The notes below the pieces were generated by a model. It saw only the letters and a list, made by a program, of their open reading frames with translations. It ran no database searches and was not told the origin of the DNA. From positions 4,590,501 through 4,654,500 of the forward strand of contig NZ_CP152407.1 in the NCBI RefSeq assembly GCF_038958875.1: 64,000 bases of DNA, written 5' to 3'. The stretch is from Acidovorax sp. FHTAMBA. Its GTDB lineage: Bacteria > Pseudomonadota > Gammaproteobacteria > Burkholderiales > Burkholderiaceae_C. This document shows positions 15,859-23,783 of this stretch, one piece after another (position 1 is the first letter of the stretch; every line of letters begins with the position of its first letter). Position numbers and translations under genes: made by a program.

Positions 15859-16856
15859 GCGCCGCAGCATCGGCGAACATCGACCTCACCGCCAAGGTGG
15901 AGCAATACCTGACTGAACGCCTGCGCCTCGGGTTCAAGCCGTGCTCCTCTGATCTCGCTGTGCGCAGCTTCACTCGCTTCATGGTCGGAGAGGGACGCGA
16001 CATCGCGTTGACGGTAGACGTGATGGTCCAGTGGGCGCACCAGGTACAGCCTCGGTATCTCGTGGGCGGCCGGGCCAATGTCGACACGGCAGCGCGCCGA
16101 CTGGCAACGCTGCGCCCCTTCATGCGCTGGCTCCAGCAGTTCGATCCGACTGTCGAAGTTCCTGACGATTCCAGCTTCGGTCCGATCCCGCGCCGCGTGG
16201 CGCCTCACATCTACAGCGAAGCCGAGATCGCGGCATTGATCGTCGCTGCCCGCCGACTCGGCCCCTCGGATGGCCTTCGTGCCACCACCTATGCAACGCT
16301 GTTCGGTCTGATCGCATCGGCCGGGCTTCGGGTCTCTGAAGCGATCAACCTGGCCGACTCGGATGCAGATCTGGACGGCGGCATCCTGACCATACAGCAG
16401 ACCAAGTTTGGCAAGTCCCGCATGGTGCCGCTGCACCCCAGCGTGATCGGTCCGATGGCAGCCTACCGGGCCTTGCGCCGCCAGTACGTGCCTGCGAAGC
16501 CGCAGATGACATTCTTCGTGGGCTCGCGTGGCGTGCACCGGGGTGAACCGCTGGGAGATCGGCAGGTGCATCGAGTGTTCTGTCAGCTGCGCGAGCAATT
16601 GGGTTGGATCGATCGCGGCGGCCATGGCCGACCGCGGGTGCATGACCTGCGCCATAGCTTCGCCGTGAGACGGATGATCCTGTGGCACCAGCAGGGAGCG
16701 AACCTTGACCAACGAATGCTGGCCCTGTCCACGTACATGGGCCACATCAATATCTCCAGCACGTACTGGTACCTGAGCGGCGTGCCGGAGTTGATGGCGT
16801 TGGCCGGCGCTCGATTCGAACGCTTCGCCGACGTCGCGGAGAACGACGATGAGTAG
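15855..16856 (+). CDS. ritB: RIT tyrosine recombinase B (copy 2, Thr20 variant)
   Basis: 333 aa, identical to the other two copies except Ala20 to Thr (GCT to ACT at about 15912), outside the catalytic domain, in the N-terminal DNA-binding region. Active-site residues Arg159, Lys184, His263, Arg266, His297 and Tyr306 are unchanged. This is the only amino acid difference among the nine recombinases and marks RIT2 as the derived or older sister. Confidence 0.88.
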   Translation: MSAAASANIDLTAKVEQYLTERLRLGFKPCSSDLAVRSFTRFMVGEGRDIALTVDVMVQWAHQVQPRYLVGGRANVDTAARRLATLRPFMRWLQQFDPTVEVPDDSSFGPIPRRVAPHIYSEAEIAALIVAARRLGPSDGLRATTYATLFGLIASAGLRVSEAINLADSDADLDGGILTIQQTKFGKSRMVPLHPSVIGPMAAYRALRRQYVPAKPQMTFFVGSRGVHRGEPLGDRQVHRVFCQLREQLGWIDRGGHGRPRVHDLRHSFAVRRMILWHQQGANLDQRMLALSTYMGHINISSTYWYLSGVPELMALAGARFERFADVAENDDE

Positions 16857-17868
16857 TTCTGAACACCGCAAGCCCGCTCCGCCGAGCTTCGCGACGCTGG
16901 TCCAGTCCTTCTTCGCCGAGCACCTGACGCAGCAGCGCGCGTTGAGCCCGCAGACCGTTGCGGCCTATCGGGACGCGTTCGTGCTGTTCCTGGACTTCGC
17001 CCAGGCGCAACTGCACAAGACGCCCACGACGCTGTCGCTCGCCGACCTGACGCCCGCGCTGATCCTGGACTTCCTCGATCATCTCGAACGCGATCGGCAC
17101 AACACCGTTCGCAGCCGCAATGCGCGACTGGCCGCGCTGCGCTCGTTCCTGAAGTTCGCGGCCCGGCGAGACGTGACGGCACTTCAGGTCGTCGAGCAGG
17201 CGCTCGGCGTGCCGATGAAGCGCTTCGAGCGGCCGATGTTCGAGTTCCTGACACGCGAGGAGATGCTGGCCGTGATCGGCGCGCCAGGAGCGGATTGGAT
17301 GGGCCAGCGAGACAAGCTGCTGCTGGCCCTGCTGTACAACACCGGTGCCCGCGTGTCGGAGGCAATCGGCGTAAAAGTGGGCGACGTCGTGCTGGCACCC
17401 GCCGCCTGCGTGCATCTGCATGGCAAGGGACGCAAGCAGCGGTCGGTGCCGCTCTGGCGATCGACGGTCAAGGTGATCCGCGCCTGGCTGAAGTTCAACC
17501 CGGACCTGACTCCCACGTCGGCGCTGCTGCCCAACCGTGGCGGACAGGCGATGACGCGGTCCAACGTGACGCAGCGCCTGGCATTGGCCGTCAAGAAAGC
17601 CGCGCTCACGACGCCGAGCCTGGCCGGGAGAACGATCTCTCCACACTGCCTGCGTCACTCGACCGCTATGCACCTTCTGCAGTCGGGCGTGGACATCAGC
17701 GTGATCGCTCTGTGGCTCGGACACGAGAGTCCGGCGACAACGCATCAGTACATAGAGGCCGATCTCGCCATGAAGGAAAAGGCACTGGCCAGGCTTCAGG
17801 ATCCCAATGTGGTCCCACAGCGGTTCCGGGCAGAAGACGATCTGTTGAAGTTCCTCAAGACCTTGTGA
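16849..17868 (+). CDS. ritC: RIT tyrosine recombinase C (copy 2)
   Basis: 339 aa, identical to RitC of RIT1 and RIT3; the catalytic residues Arg168, Lys193, His266, Arg269, His292 and Tyr301 are present. Starts 8 bp before the end of ritB. Its 3' side continues without a gap into the right inverted repeat. Confidence 0.88.
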   Translation: MSSSEHRKPAPPSFATLVQSFFAEHLTQQRALSPQTVAAYRDAFVLFLDFAQAQLHKTPTTLSLADLTPALILDFLDHLERDRHNTVRSRNARLAALRSFLKFAARRDVTALQVVEQALGVPMKRFERPMFEFLTREEMLAVIGAPGADWMGQRDKLLLALLYNTGARVSEAIGVKVGDVVLAPAACVHLHGKGRKQRSVPLWRSTVKVIRAWLKFNPDLTPTSALLPNRGGQAMTRSNVTQRLALAVKKAALTTPSLAGRTISPHCLRHSTAMHLLQSGVDISVIALWLGHESPATTHQYIEADLAMKEKALARLQDPNVVPQRFRAEDDLLKFLKTL

Positions 17869-17932
17869 TTACGTGAAGTTCAAAGACGCGACCGCAGCCC
17901 TCTTGCGAGGGCGGCGACGCCGCGCTGCCGGA

Positions 17933-17989
17933 CCAACTGTGCATAACTGCGTGCTGTGCATAACGCTGCTTATGGAGAGCTCTCCATAA
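17933..17989 (+). repeat. RIT2 right inverted repeat and terminal palindrome
   Basis: Inverted repeat 17933-17964, then GCTGC and the 20-bp palindrome at 17970-17989. The sequence continues AGGCTGGTTGCTG; RIT1 has GCAGCGGTTGCTG at the same place, so GGTTGCTG is shared by the two right flanks. Confidence 0.88.
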
Positions 17990-18150
17990 AGGCTGGTTGC
18001 TGTCACTCAGTTTTGGCCAGCCAATGTCGGTCGCGGCCGATACCCGACCTTCGTTCACCATCCGTGACTAGCGCCAGAAAACACAGGGTAGCGCGCCTCT
18101 GCAGTCCTTTTCGACGGGGGATCGCGGCTCAGGGGGCCCCGAGCAGCGTG

Positions 18151-18693
18151 TTACCTCGCCCCCAGAGTTCTGCCCAGCGCAAAAACCGAATTCGGAACAT
18201 CTCCCACTGGGAGCTGTCGTTCTGGATGGAGTGGGCGTCTTTTGGGGGCGGGAGCAGATGGGCGCAGTCCTTCCTCGGTGTCCCCCTTTGCAAGATGCTC
18301 TCTCACCACATCGGCCAGAGAGACGGACTGCAGATAGTCATCCACTGTTTGATGGAATGCTCGCCACAGTTCGTGGGTCATTGCCCCTTGCCGCTCGTTC
18401 ATCGAGTCACGCTCGCACGACACACCTCTTAGTTCCCCTTGCTCGGAGGCTCGCACGATGTCGGCAATGGTGATGTCGGACACGTTCCGCGCAAGTTTGT
18501 ATCCACCCCCAGGCCCTCGCGTGCTCGCGACCAGCCCCGCTTGACGCAGCGCGCTGAACAGCGTTTCAAGGTAAGACAGTGAAATACCATGCCGCTTTGC
18601 AATGGTAGACAGCGCAACGGGCCCATGGACGTCACGTACAGCGACATCCGCAATGGCGATGAGCGCAAACCTGCTACGCGTCGTCAGGCGCAT
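18151..18693 (-). CDS. Rrf2-family transcription regulator
   Basis: 180-aa Rrf2/IscR-like regulator: MRLTTRSRFALIAIADVAV, the recognition part ISLSYLETLFSALRQAGLV and the wing STRGPGGGYKLAR (about 1-72), then the dimerisation helix DIVRASE. IscR has three Cys for an iron-sulfur cluster; this protein has a single Cys (RGVSCERDS), so it is unlikely to bind a cluster in the IscR way. A polar tail of about 40 residues follows the usual end. No obvious target gene is adjacent; the gap to RIT2 (17990-18150) shows no gene. Confidence 0.82.
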   Translation of the reverse strand: MRLTTRSRFALIAIADVAVRDVHGPVALSTIAKRHGISLSYLETLFSALRQAGLVASTRGPGGGYKLARNVSDITIADIVRASEQGELRGVSCERDSMNERQGAMTHELWRAFHQTVDDYLQSVSLADVVREHLAKGDTEEGLRPSAPAPKRRPLHPERQLPVGDVPNSVFALGRTLGAR

Positions 18694-18753
18694 GCATGGC
18701 TCCCTTCATGGTGCTGGTTCAAGGTATCAGTCCGGTCGTTGTCTAGTACCGAT

Positions 18754-19248
18754 TCACGCATCAGTACACCCCTTCTCTACCATTCGCAGAATCACCGCCA
18801 TCCCGATGGCTTGTGCCCATTCTTGGGCTGCCAGGACCGTGGTCTCGCCCTGGATGGCTGGGCGGGCGGGTTTGACTTCAACATCGAACGTCTCGTCTGT
18901 CTTGTTCGTTGCCACCTTGACGCTTGCACCAAGAAGCGGAATGTCGATGGCAGGACGCGGGCCCGCAGCACCATCGGCATCGATGCGCAAAACACAACCA
19001 GGCAGGAGGTCGTAGCTCCACTGCCGATCGGGGTGGGCGTCTTCGCCAATCGCGTTCATGGAGGCAAGGCGCTGGTCTTGGGTCATGTCCAGCGGGTCCA
19101 TGGCAGGTATGTCGTGCTTCGGGTAGCCATCCATACACGCAGCGCTCAAGAACACGGCCAACATTGCAAACACGAAGCGCCAGCGCTGCCGCGACGTGTT
19201 GCGGCAAGAGCCAGCCAGCATGGTGCCGCCGGACAGTTGCAGTCTCAC
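18754..19248 (-). CDS. Putative lipoprotein
   Basis: 164 aa by the GTG start that overlaps the stop of the transporter gene (GTGA); an ATG at about 19221 is an alternative. A hydrophobic segment ends in a lipobox, FLSAAC (Cys about residue 38), and the rest is soluble with repeated acidic and Ala-rich parts (DDMTQDQRLASMNAIGED-like composition, then EVKPARPAIQGETTVLAAQEW). It would be anchored to a membrane. Family not recognised. Coupled to the CorC-type transporter upstream, so a shared role in ion handling or envelope function is possible. Confidence 0.5.
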   Translation of the reverse strand: MRLQLSGGTMLAGSCRNTSRQRWRFVFAMLAVFLSAACMDGYPKHDIPAMDPLDMTQDQRLASMNAIGEDAHPDRQWSYDLLPGCVLRIDADGAAGPRPAIDIPLLGASVKVATNKTDETFDVEVKPARPAIQGETTVLAAQEWAQAIGMAVILRMVEKGCTDA

Positions 19249-20567
19249 GATGGCATCTCCTGCTGGGCCTCAGCCGTTGCTGCCTGTGGCACGCGTGTCG
19301 CCAGGATCTTGTCGATGGTCTTTCCATCCATATCCACCACTTCCAGCTTCCAGCCTTCCCATTCCACGGTGTCGGTCACCTTGGGCAATGTCCCGGTGAG
19401 CAGCATGATCATGCCGCTCAGGGTGTGGTAACGGCCGCGTTCTTCCTCGGGCACGGCGTCCAGGTTCAGGCGGTCTTTCAGCTCTGGCACGGGGATGTGG
19501 CCATCCAGCAGCCAGCTGCCGTCCTCGCGCTGCAGCGCCCAGGAGGTCTCCGGGTCGCGCGGCTGAAACTCGCCGGTGATGGCCTCGATCAGGTCCTGCA
19601 GCGTGACGATGCCCTGCACCTCGCCGTATTCGTCGATGACAAACGCCATGTGGACGTCCGACAGGCGGAAGTTGTCCAGCAGCTCCATGCCCGTGATGGT
19701 CTCTGGCACATACAGAACCGTCTGCAGGGGTTGATCGGCAAGGCCGTTCGCCTTGTCTCGCAACGCGCGCGACAACCACTGGCGTGCATTGATAACGCCC
19801 AGAATGTTCTCCATGCTTCCCTTGACGACGGGGAACCGTGCATGGTCTGAGGTTTCGATCCGGCGCAGGTTTTCTTCCAAAGACTCTTCCAGGTCCAGGC
19901 ACACCACGTCGCCGCGCGGCACCATCAGCGACCCGATCTGACGGTCGTCCAGCCGGAACACATTGCGCACCATCGTGTGCTCGTGCGATTCGATCACGCC
20001 GGCGGTGGTGCCTTCGACCAGCATGGCGTGGATCTCTTCTTCGGTCACCGGACTGCCGCTGGTTTCCTTCACACCCATCAGGCGCAGCAGCGTGCGCGTG
20101 GAGGTGGACAGCAGCAGCACAAACGGCTTGGTGGCCATCGCCAGAAAGTTGATGGGCCGCGCCACCAGGCGGGCAAAGGTCTCGGGGTACGACTGGCCGA
20201 TGCGTTTGGGCACCAGCTCGCCCACCACGATGGAGAAGTAGGTGATCAGCACCACCACCAGGCCGGTGGCCGCATAGCCCCCGTAAGGCAGCGGCACACC
20301 CAGGCGCTCCAGCCAGGCCGCCAGTGGCGCGGCCAACGCGGCTTCACCCACGATACCGTTCAGAACACCAATCGACGTGATGCCGATCTGGATGGTGGAG
20401 AGAAAACGCGTGGGGTCTTCGCCCAGCTTCACGGCAGCGGCGGCGCCGCTATCGCCCTCATCAATCAGCTTTTGCAACCGGGCTTTGCGGGCCGTGACCA
20501 GAGCGATCTCGGACATGGCAAACAGGCCGTTGAGAAGGATGAGGGCGAAGAGTATGGCAATTTCCAT
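19245..20567 (-). CDS. HlyC/CorC-family membrane transporter
   Basis: 440-aa protein with the DUF21/CNNM membrane domain (1-185; MEIAILFALILLNGLFAMSE opens it, and GELVPKRIGQSYPE closes it), two CBS domains (about 205-325; MVPRGDVVCLD and HMAFVIDEYGEVQGIVT) and a CorC/HlyC C-terminal domain (345-425). Family members move or sense Mg2+/Co2+; the CBS pair binds nucleotides. The start is ATG at 20567; a longer frame up to 20747 is open but has no support. The upstream gap (20568-20751) has no gene. Confidence 0.85.
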   Translation of the reverse strand: MEIAILFALILLNGLFAMSEIALVTARKARLQKLIDEGDSGAAAAVKLGEDPTRFLSTIQIGITSIGVLNGIVGEAALAAPLAAWLERLGVPLPYGGYAATGLVVVLITYFSIVVGELVPKRIGQSYPETFARLVARPINFLAMATKPFVLLLSTSTRTLLRLMGVKETSGSPVTEEEIHAMLVEGTTAGVIESHEHTMVRNVFRLDDRQIGSLMVPRGDVVCLDLEESLEENLRRIETSDHARFPVVKGSMENILGVINARQWLSRALRDKANGLADQPLQTVLYVPETITGMELLDNFRLSDVHMAFVIDEYGEVQGIVTLQDLIEAITGEFQPRDPETSWALQREDGSWLLDGHIPVPELKDRLNLDAVPEEERGRYHTLSGMIMLLTGTLPKVTDTVEWEGWKLEVVDMDGKTIDKILATRVPQAATAEAQQEMPS

Positions 20568-20751
20568 GATGGAGTTTTTATGGGTTTGGCATGCGCATCC
20601 ACAGATTCGATGTGGGTAGCGCCTTGGCAGAGAGGGATAGACGAAGCAGCAGACGTGTCTTGTGCTGATGCTCAGGAACAGCAGAAGACCATCAAAAAAG
20701 GGTGGCAGCGGGTGACACTGGCCCTGCGCGCAAACTGCGCGGTGCAAAGAA

Positions 20752-21093
20752 TCAGGCGAAGGAGCCTGCTAGCCTGGGCGGCCTATGGGGTGGATCGACG
20801 ACAGCAGACAGGACTGGGGCGACACCTGTCGAAGCCACATCTTTCGTGTTGGTGCCGCCTGAACTGGTTCGCCGTTGCGGCTCCAGCTGATCCGGGAGAT
20901 CGCCCTTGTCGTCCATCAAGGCGTGGTCGTCCGCGTCAGAAAAGGCGAGGAGTGTTCCTGGACTACTGGGTGTACTGCGCTCCACTATCTCGGGCCCCTG
21001 CGGAACAGAGACGGGCGGATTCAAACCGGCGGCAGAAAACCCCACACACAAAAGAAAGTGGAGAATCAAAACCGCGATGAAGCGCCGTAGCAT
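20752..21093 (-). CDS. CzcI-like small secreted protein (minus strand)
   Basis: 113 aa. It opens with a signal peptide (MRRFIAVLILHFLLCVGFSAAG, as ML+RRFIAVLI) and ends in a Pro/Arg motif, HRPPRLAGSFA. The same layout, signal then a short polar region then RRPPRL at the C-terminus, is found in the small protein at 21383-21739, encoded back to back with it. CzcI-type proteins have this shape and lie at the start of czc efflux operons as periplasmic modulators. This copy is transcribed away from the efflux operon. Metal-related role inferred. Confidence 0.5.
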   Translation of the reverse strand: MLRRFIAVLILHFLLCVGFSAAGLNPPVSVPQGPEIVERSTPSSPGTLLAFSDADDHALMDDKGDLPDQLEPQRRTSSGGTNTKDVASTGVAPVLSAVVDPPHRPPRLAGSFA

Positions 21094-21382
21094 GGTGCGG
21101 AAATTATAGAGACCACTCGGCTGACCGCTGGCAGACCTATTTCGGCTAATCGCTAATGTGTGAACCCTTGAGCAAGCCTTGGCTCCTTCGCATTTCCTCG
21201 CTTTCGTGTGTAGCTGTTCGAGTCCGATTCATTCGCTAATCGGTAGCGGTGCCTATGCTTCATGCGGGCTGTGCCCCATGTGAGCGAGGCGTTGAAACCG
21301 GGCGCGAGATGTGGTTTTGACTGAGTGCCCTCGCGGTGTCGCTATGATTGCGACAAATTCTCAATTGCCTGCACCCCATTTC

Positions 21383-21739
21383 ATGCGCCGACTGCTCGCA
21401 GTCATCCTGTTGCTCTCTTTCTTCTGCCAGGCCTTCGCAGCGGCCCGTCAGACGGTCGTACTCGACCACGCAGGCGCGTTTGAGGCGGTTCATGCGGAGA
21501 TGCACATGGACGGTGTCTCTCACCACCATGATGAACACGGTGTGGCGCACCAAGACGATTCCCAGGAGTCGATCCAGCACATGCTGGCGGACGCAGGCCC
21601 TGGGACTGCAGCACTTCTCAACTTCCCGGAGCTGTCGCTTCCTCTCGACCGCTCGCCCGCACCGGCCGTGACCGCCGAATCCGTCAGCCCATCTCCTCAT
21701 CTGGACGGTTTACGACGACCTCCCCGACTGATTTCCTGA
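21383..21739 (+). CDS. czcI: CzcI-like small secreted protein, first gene of the efflux operon
   Basis: 118 aa. Signal peptide MRRLLAVILLLSFFCQAFAA, a His-rich centre (HAEMHMDGVSHHHDEHGVAH, the likely metal ligand region) and a C-terminal DGLRRPPRLIS. Matches the layout of CzcI, a small periplasmic protein in front of czcCBA. ATG at 21383 is chosen because the signal peptide starts there; the longer frame upstream has no RBS. The intergenic region 21094-21382 between the two CzcI-like genes must hold the promoters; a clear operator was not found. Confidence 0.6.
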   Translation: MRRLLAVILLLSFFCQAFAAARQTVVLDHAGAFEAVHAEMHMDGVSHHHDEHGVAHQDDSQESIQHMLADAGPGTAALLNFPELSLPLDRSPAPAVTAESVSPSPHLDGLRRPPRLIS

Positions 21740-21755
21740 TCCACCCTTAGCGCCG

Positions 21756-21774
21756 CGCTTTCCACACGAAAGCG
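21756..21774 (+). terminator. Hairpin between czcI and the outer membrane gene
   Basis: CGCTTTC/GAAAGCG stem with 5-nt loop, flanked by GC. Not followed by a T-run, so more likely an intercistronic attenuator or RNA-stabilising hairpin than a full terminator. Confidence 0.35.
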
Positions 21775-21861
21775 GGGTTGTTCATCGGTGCGGTACTACT
21801 TTGATCAGGCGCTGATGCGTCAACGATCCTGGTTTTCCGCCTTTGATCGGTCAGGAATCAC

Positions 21862-23154
21862 GTGCGTTTTGTTATTTCCGGGCTTGCGGTGCGTTGTGCC
21901 GCAGGCTGTGCTTTGAGCTGCGTCCTCGTTGGCGCTGCGGTTGCACAGTCCAATACCGCCCCATCGCTTTCAGCCACGGCATCGCCCGTGGCTCCAACAC
22001 TGGCACAAGCTGTCGAGGCTGCATGGCAGCGCGCCACACAGGCGAGAGAAGCCGAAGGTCAGACACAGCGGGCTACTGCCGAAAGGGTGGCGATCTCCAG
22101 CCTGTGGGCGGCCCCCCCCGCAGTGGAGTTTTCCTACCGGGACGACCGCTGGCAAACGTCGGCTGGACGTCGGGAAGCCGAGGCCGGCCTGGCGTGGCCG
22201 CTGTGGTTGCCTGGGCAGCGCAATGCACGCGGCGCTGCTGTGGATGCCGACGTAGAGCTGTCCCATGCTGCCGTTCAAGCGGGGCGCCTGCATTTTGCTG
22301 GGCTGGTACGTGAAGCCGCCTGGGGCATTGCCGCGCAAAAGGCCGAGTCCGACCTGGCGGACGCCCAGTGGAGGTCCTTGCAGGAGATCTCCGATGACGT
22401 GCGTCGCCGCGTCAAAGCGGGTGATCTGGCCCAGGCGGATGCGCTTGCCGCTCAATCCGAAGCGCTCGCTGCGCAATCTGCACAGTTGGCTGCACGCCAG
22501 CGCTTGAGCGCCAGCCAGTCGCAATGGATGACCCTGACGGGCAAAGCCCTGGCGCCTGATCTCACGTCTGCCCCGGTTGTTGATGGGGCCGGAGTTTCAT
22601 CGGGCGGGGCGCACTTCACCGTTGAAACCCACCCCGATGCGCGTGTCGCTGCGCTGACGGTTGAGCGCGCTCGCAAGCGGCTGGACGTGGTGGCCGCCAC
22701 GCGGCGCGACCCTCCAGAGCTCTTGTTGCGTATCCGACAAGACACCCCCGGGCGGGGTGAGTCGGCTCAAAACAGCATCGGCGTCGGCGTGCGCATTCCC
22801 CTGGGCACAGCGAGCCGCAACCAACCTCTGCAAGCTGCCGCACTGAGTGAGCTGGATGTAGCGCTGACCGCGAAACAGCGAACCGAGGAGCGGCTGGCTG
22901 CTGACGCCGCGATGGCGCAGTCTGCGGTGCACACGGCAGAGCAGCAACTGGAAGCGGAGCGCCAGCGCTCGGCACTCCTGCGGGAGCGTGCCACGCTCAT
23001 TGATCGGTCTTTCAAAGCTGGAGAAACACCGCTGCCGGAGTTGTTGCGCGCGCTCGCTGCAGCTACCCAGGCCGACACCAGCTTCGCACGCCAGCAAGTG
23101 GCCCTGGGCCTGGCCCGCGCCCGCTTCCAGCAATCTCTCGGAATCCTTCCATGA
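21862..23154 (+). CDS. TolC/CzcC-family outer membrane efflux protein
   Basis: 430 aa, GTG start (21862) with GGAA upstream. Signal peptide (about 1-29, ending AVAQ), then two outer membrane efflux protein repeats of long helices (residues about 60-230 and 255-425; RQRLSASQSQWMTL, TAEQQLEAERQRSALLRERATL). No lipobox. It should form the channel for the RND pump at 24961. The stop overlaps the next gene by 4 bp. The gene is longer than a fragment and intact. Substrate set by the pump, not by this protein. Confidence 0.8.
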   Translation: MRFVISGLAVRCAAGCALSCVLVGAAVAQSNTAPSLSATASPVAPTLAQAVEAAWQRATQAREAEGQTQRATAERVAISSLWAAPPAVEFSYRDDRWQTSAGRREAEAGLAWPLWLPGQRNARGAAVDADVELSHAAVQAGRLHFAGLVREAAWGIAAQKAESDLADAQWRSLQEISDDVRRRVKAGDLAQADALAAQSEALAAQSAQLAARQRLSASQSQWMTLTGKALAPDLTSAPVVDGAGVSSGGAHFTVETHPDARVAALTVERARKRLDVVAATRRDPPELLLRIRQDTPGRGESAQNSIGVGVRIPLGTASRNQPLQAAALSELDVALTAKQRTEERLAADAAMAQSAVHTAEQQLEAERQRSALLRERATLIDRSFKAGETPLPELLRALAAATQADTSFARQQVALGLARARFQQSLGILP

Positions 23155-23783
23155 ATCTCTTGAATCTATTCCCCTCTCGTTACCGCCTCTCATTGCTGGG
23201 AGCAGGCTTGGCCTTGCTGGTGCTTGCCGGAACACCCAGCTATGCCGCGCCAGGAGCGCACGGTCCTAATGGCGAGCACTTGGATGCCCCCGCTCAAGCT
23301 GGTGCCAACAGCGGCCCCGTGCCTAGTTTTGAAGCGCGCTCGGAAGCCTTCGAGTTGGTGGGCCGACTGCAGGGCGGAGAGTTGTCCATCCTGATCAACC
23401 GTTTTGCCACCAATGAACCTGTGCTCAATGCCACAGTGGAAGTGGAGACTGGCGACCTCAAGGCGCCTGCCAAGTTCCATGCAGATATGGGCGACTACGC
23501 CATCGACGATGCCAACATGCTCAAGGCTCTGGCGGCACCCGGTGACCATCCCATGGTGGTCACCGTACTGGCGGGCAATGACTCCGACCTGCTGGACGGC
23601 ACCCTCACGGTCGCGGGCGCCGTGCTCGACGACCATGGCCACTCCCACGACGACGGGCACGCCCATGGGCCCTCCCGAACGGTCTGGCTGGCTCTGGCCC
23701 TGGTCGTCCTGGCGGCGGTCGGTTGGTTCTTTGGCCGCACGCCCAAGGCTGCAGGTACCTCCTCCAGAGGAGGTGCGCTGTGA
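23151..23783 (+). CDS. Exported His-rich single-span protein of the efflux operon
   Basis: 210 aa. After a signal peptide, the mature protein begins APGAHGPNGEHLDAP, the same sequence as the adaptor encoded next. A beta-rich domain follows (about 55-160, NRFATNEPVLNATVEVETGD), then a His-rich stretch (HGHSHDDGHAHG), a transmembrane segment (WLALALVVLAAVGWFF) and a short cytoplasmic tail. It is probably a periplasmic metal-binding partner anchored in the inner membrane. ATGA overlap with the gene before and GTGA overlap with the next. No named family assigned. Confidence 0.65.
   Translation: MNLLNLFPSRYRLSLLGAGLALLVLAGTPSYAAPGAHGPNGEHLDAPAQAGANSGPVPSFEARSEAFELVGRLQGGELSILINRFATNEPVLNATVEVETGDLKAPAKFHADMGDYAIDDANMLKALAAPGDHPMVVTVLAGNDSDLLDGTLTVAGAVLDDHGHSHDDGHAHGPSRTVWLALALVVLAAVGWFFGRTPKAAGTSSRGGAL

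Larger units (their letters stand above)
14451..17989 (+). mobile_element. RIT2: recombinase-in-trio element
   Basis: Second copy, same orientation as RIT1 and 14,024 bp further on. The three genes, ends and right palindrome are the same base for base as far as compared, except for one substitution in ritB. GCAGC sits at the left end (14451-14455), and the right palindrome is followed by AGGCT, as in RIT3. RIT1 and RIT2 are direct repeats, so recombination between them would delete or circularise the sulfite block. Insertion lies between two intergenic stretches and breaks no recognised gene. Confidence 0.92.
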
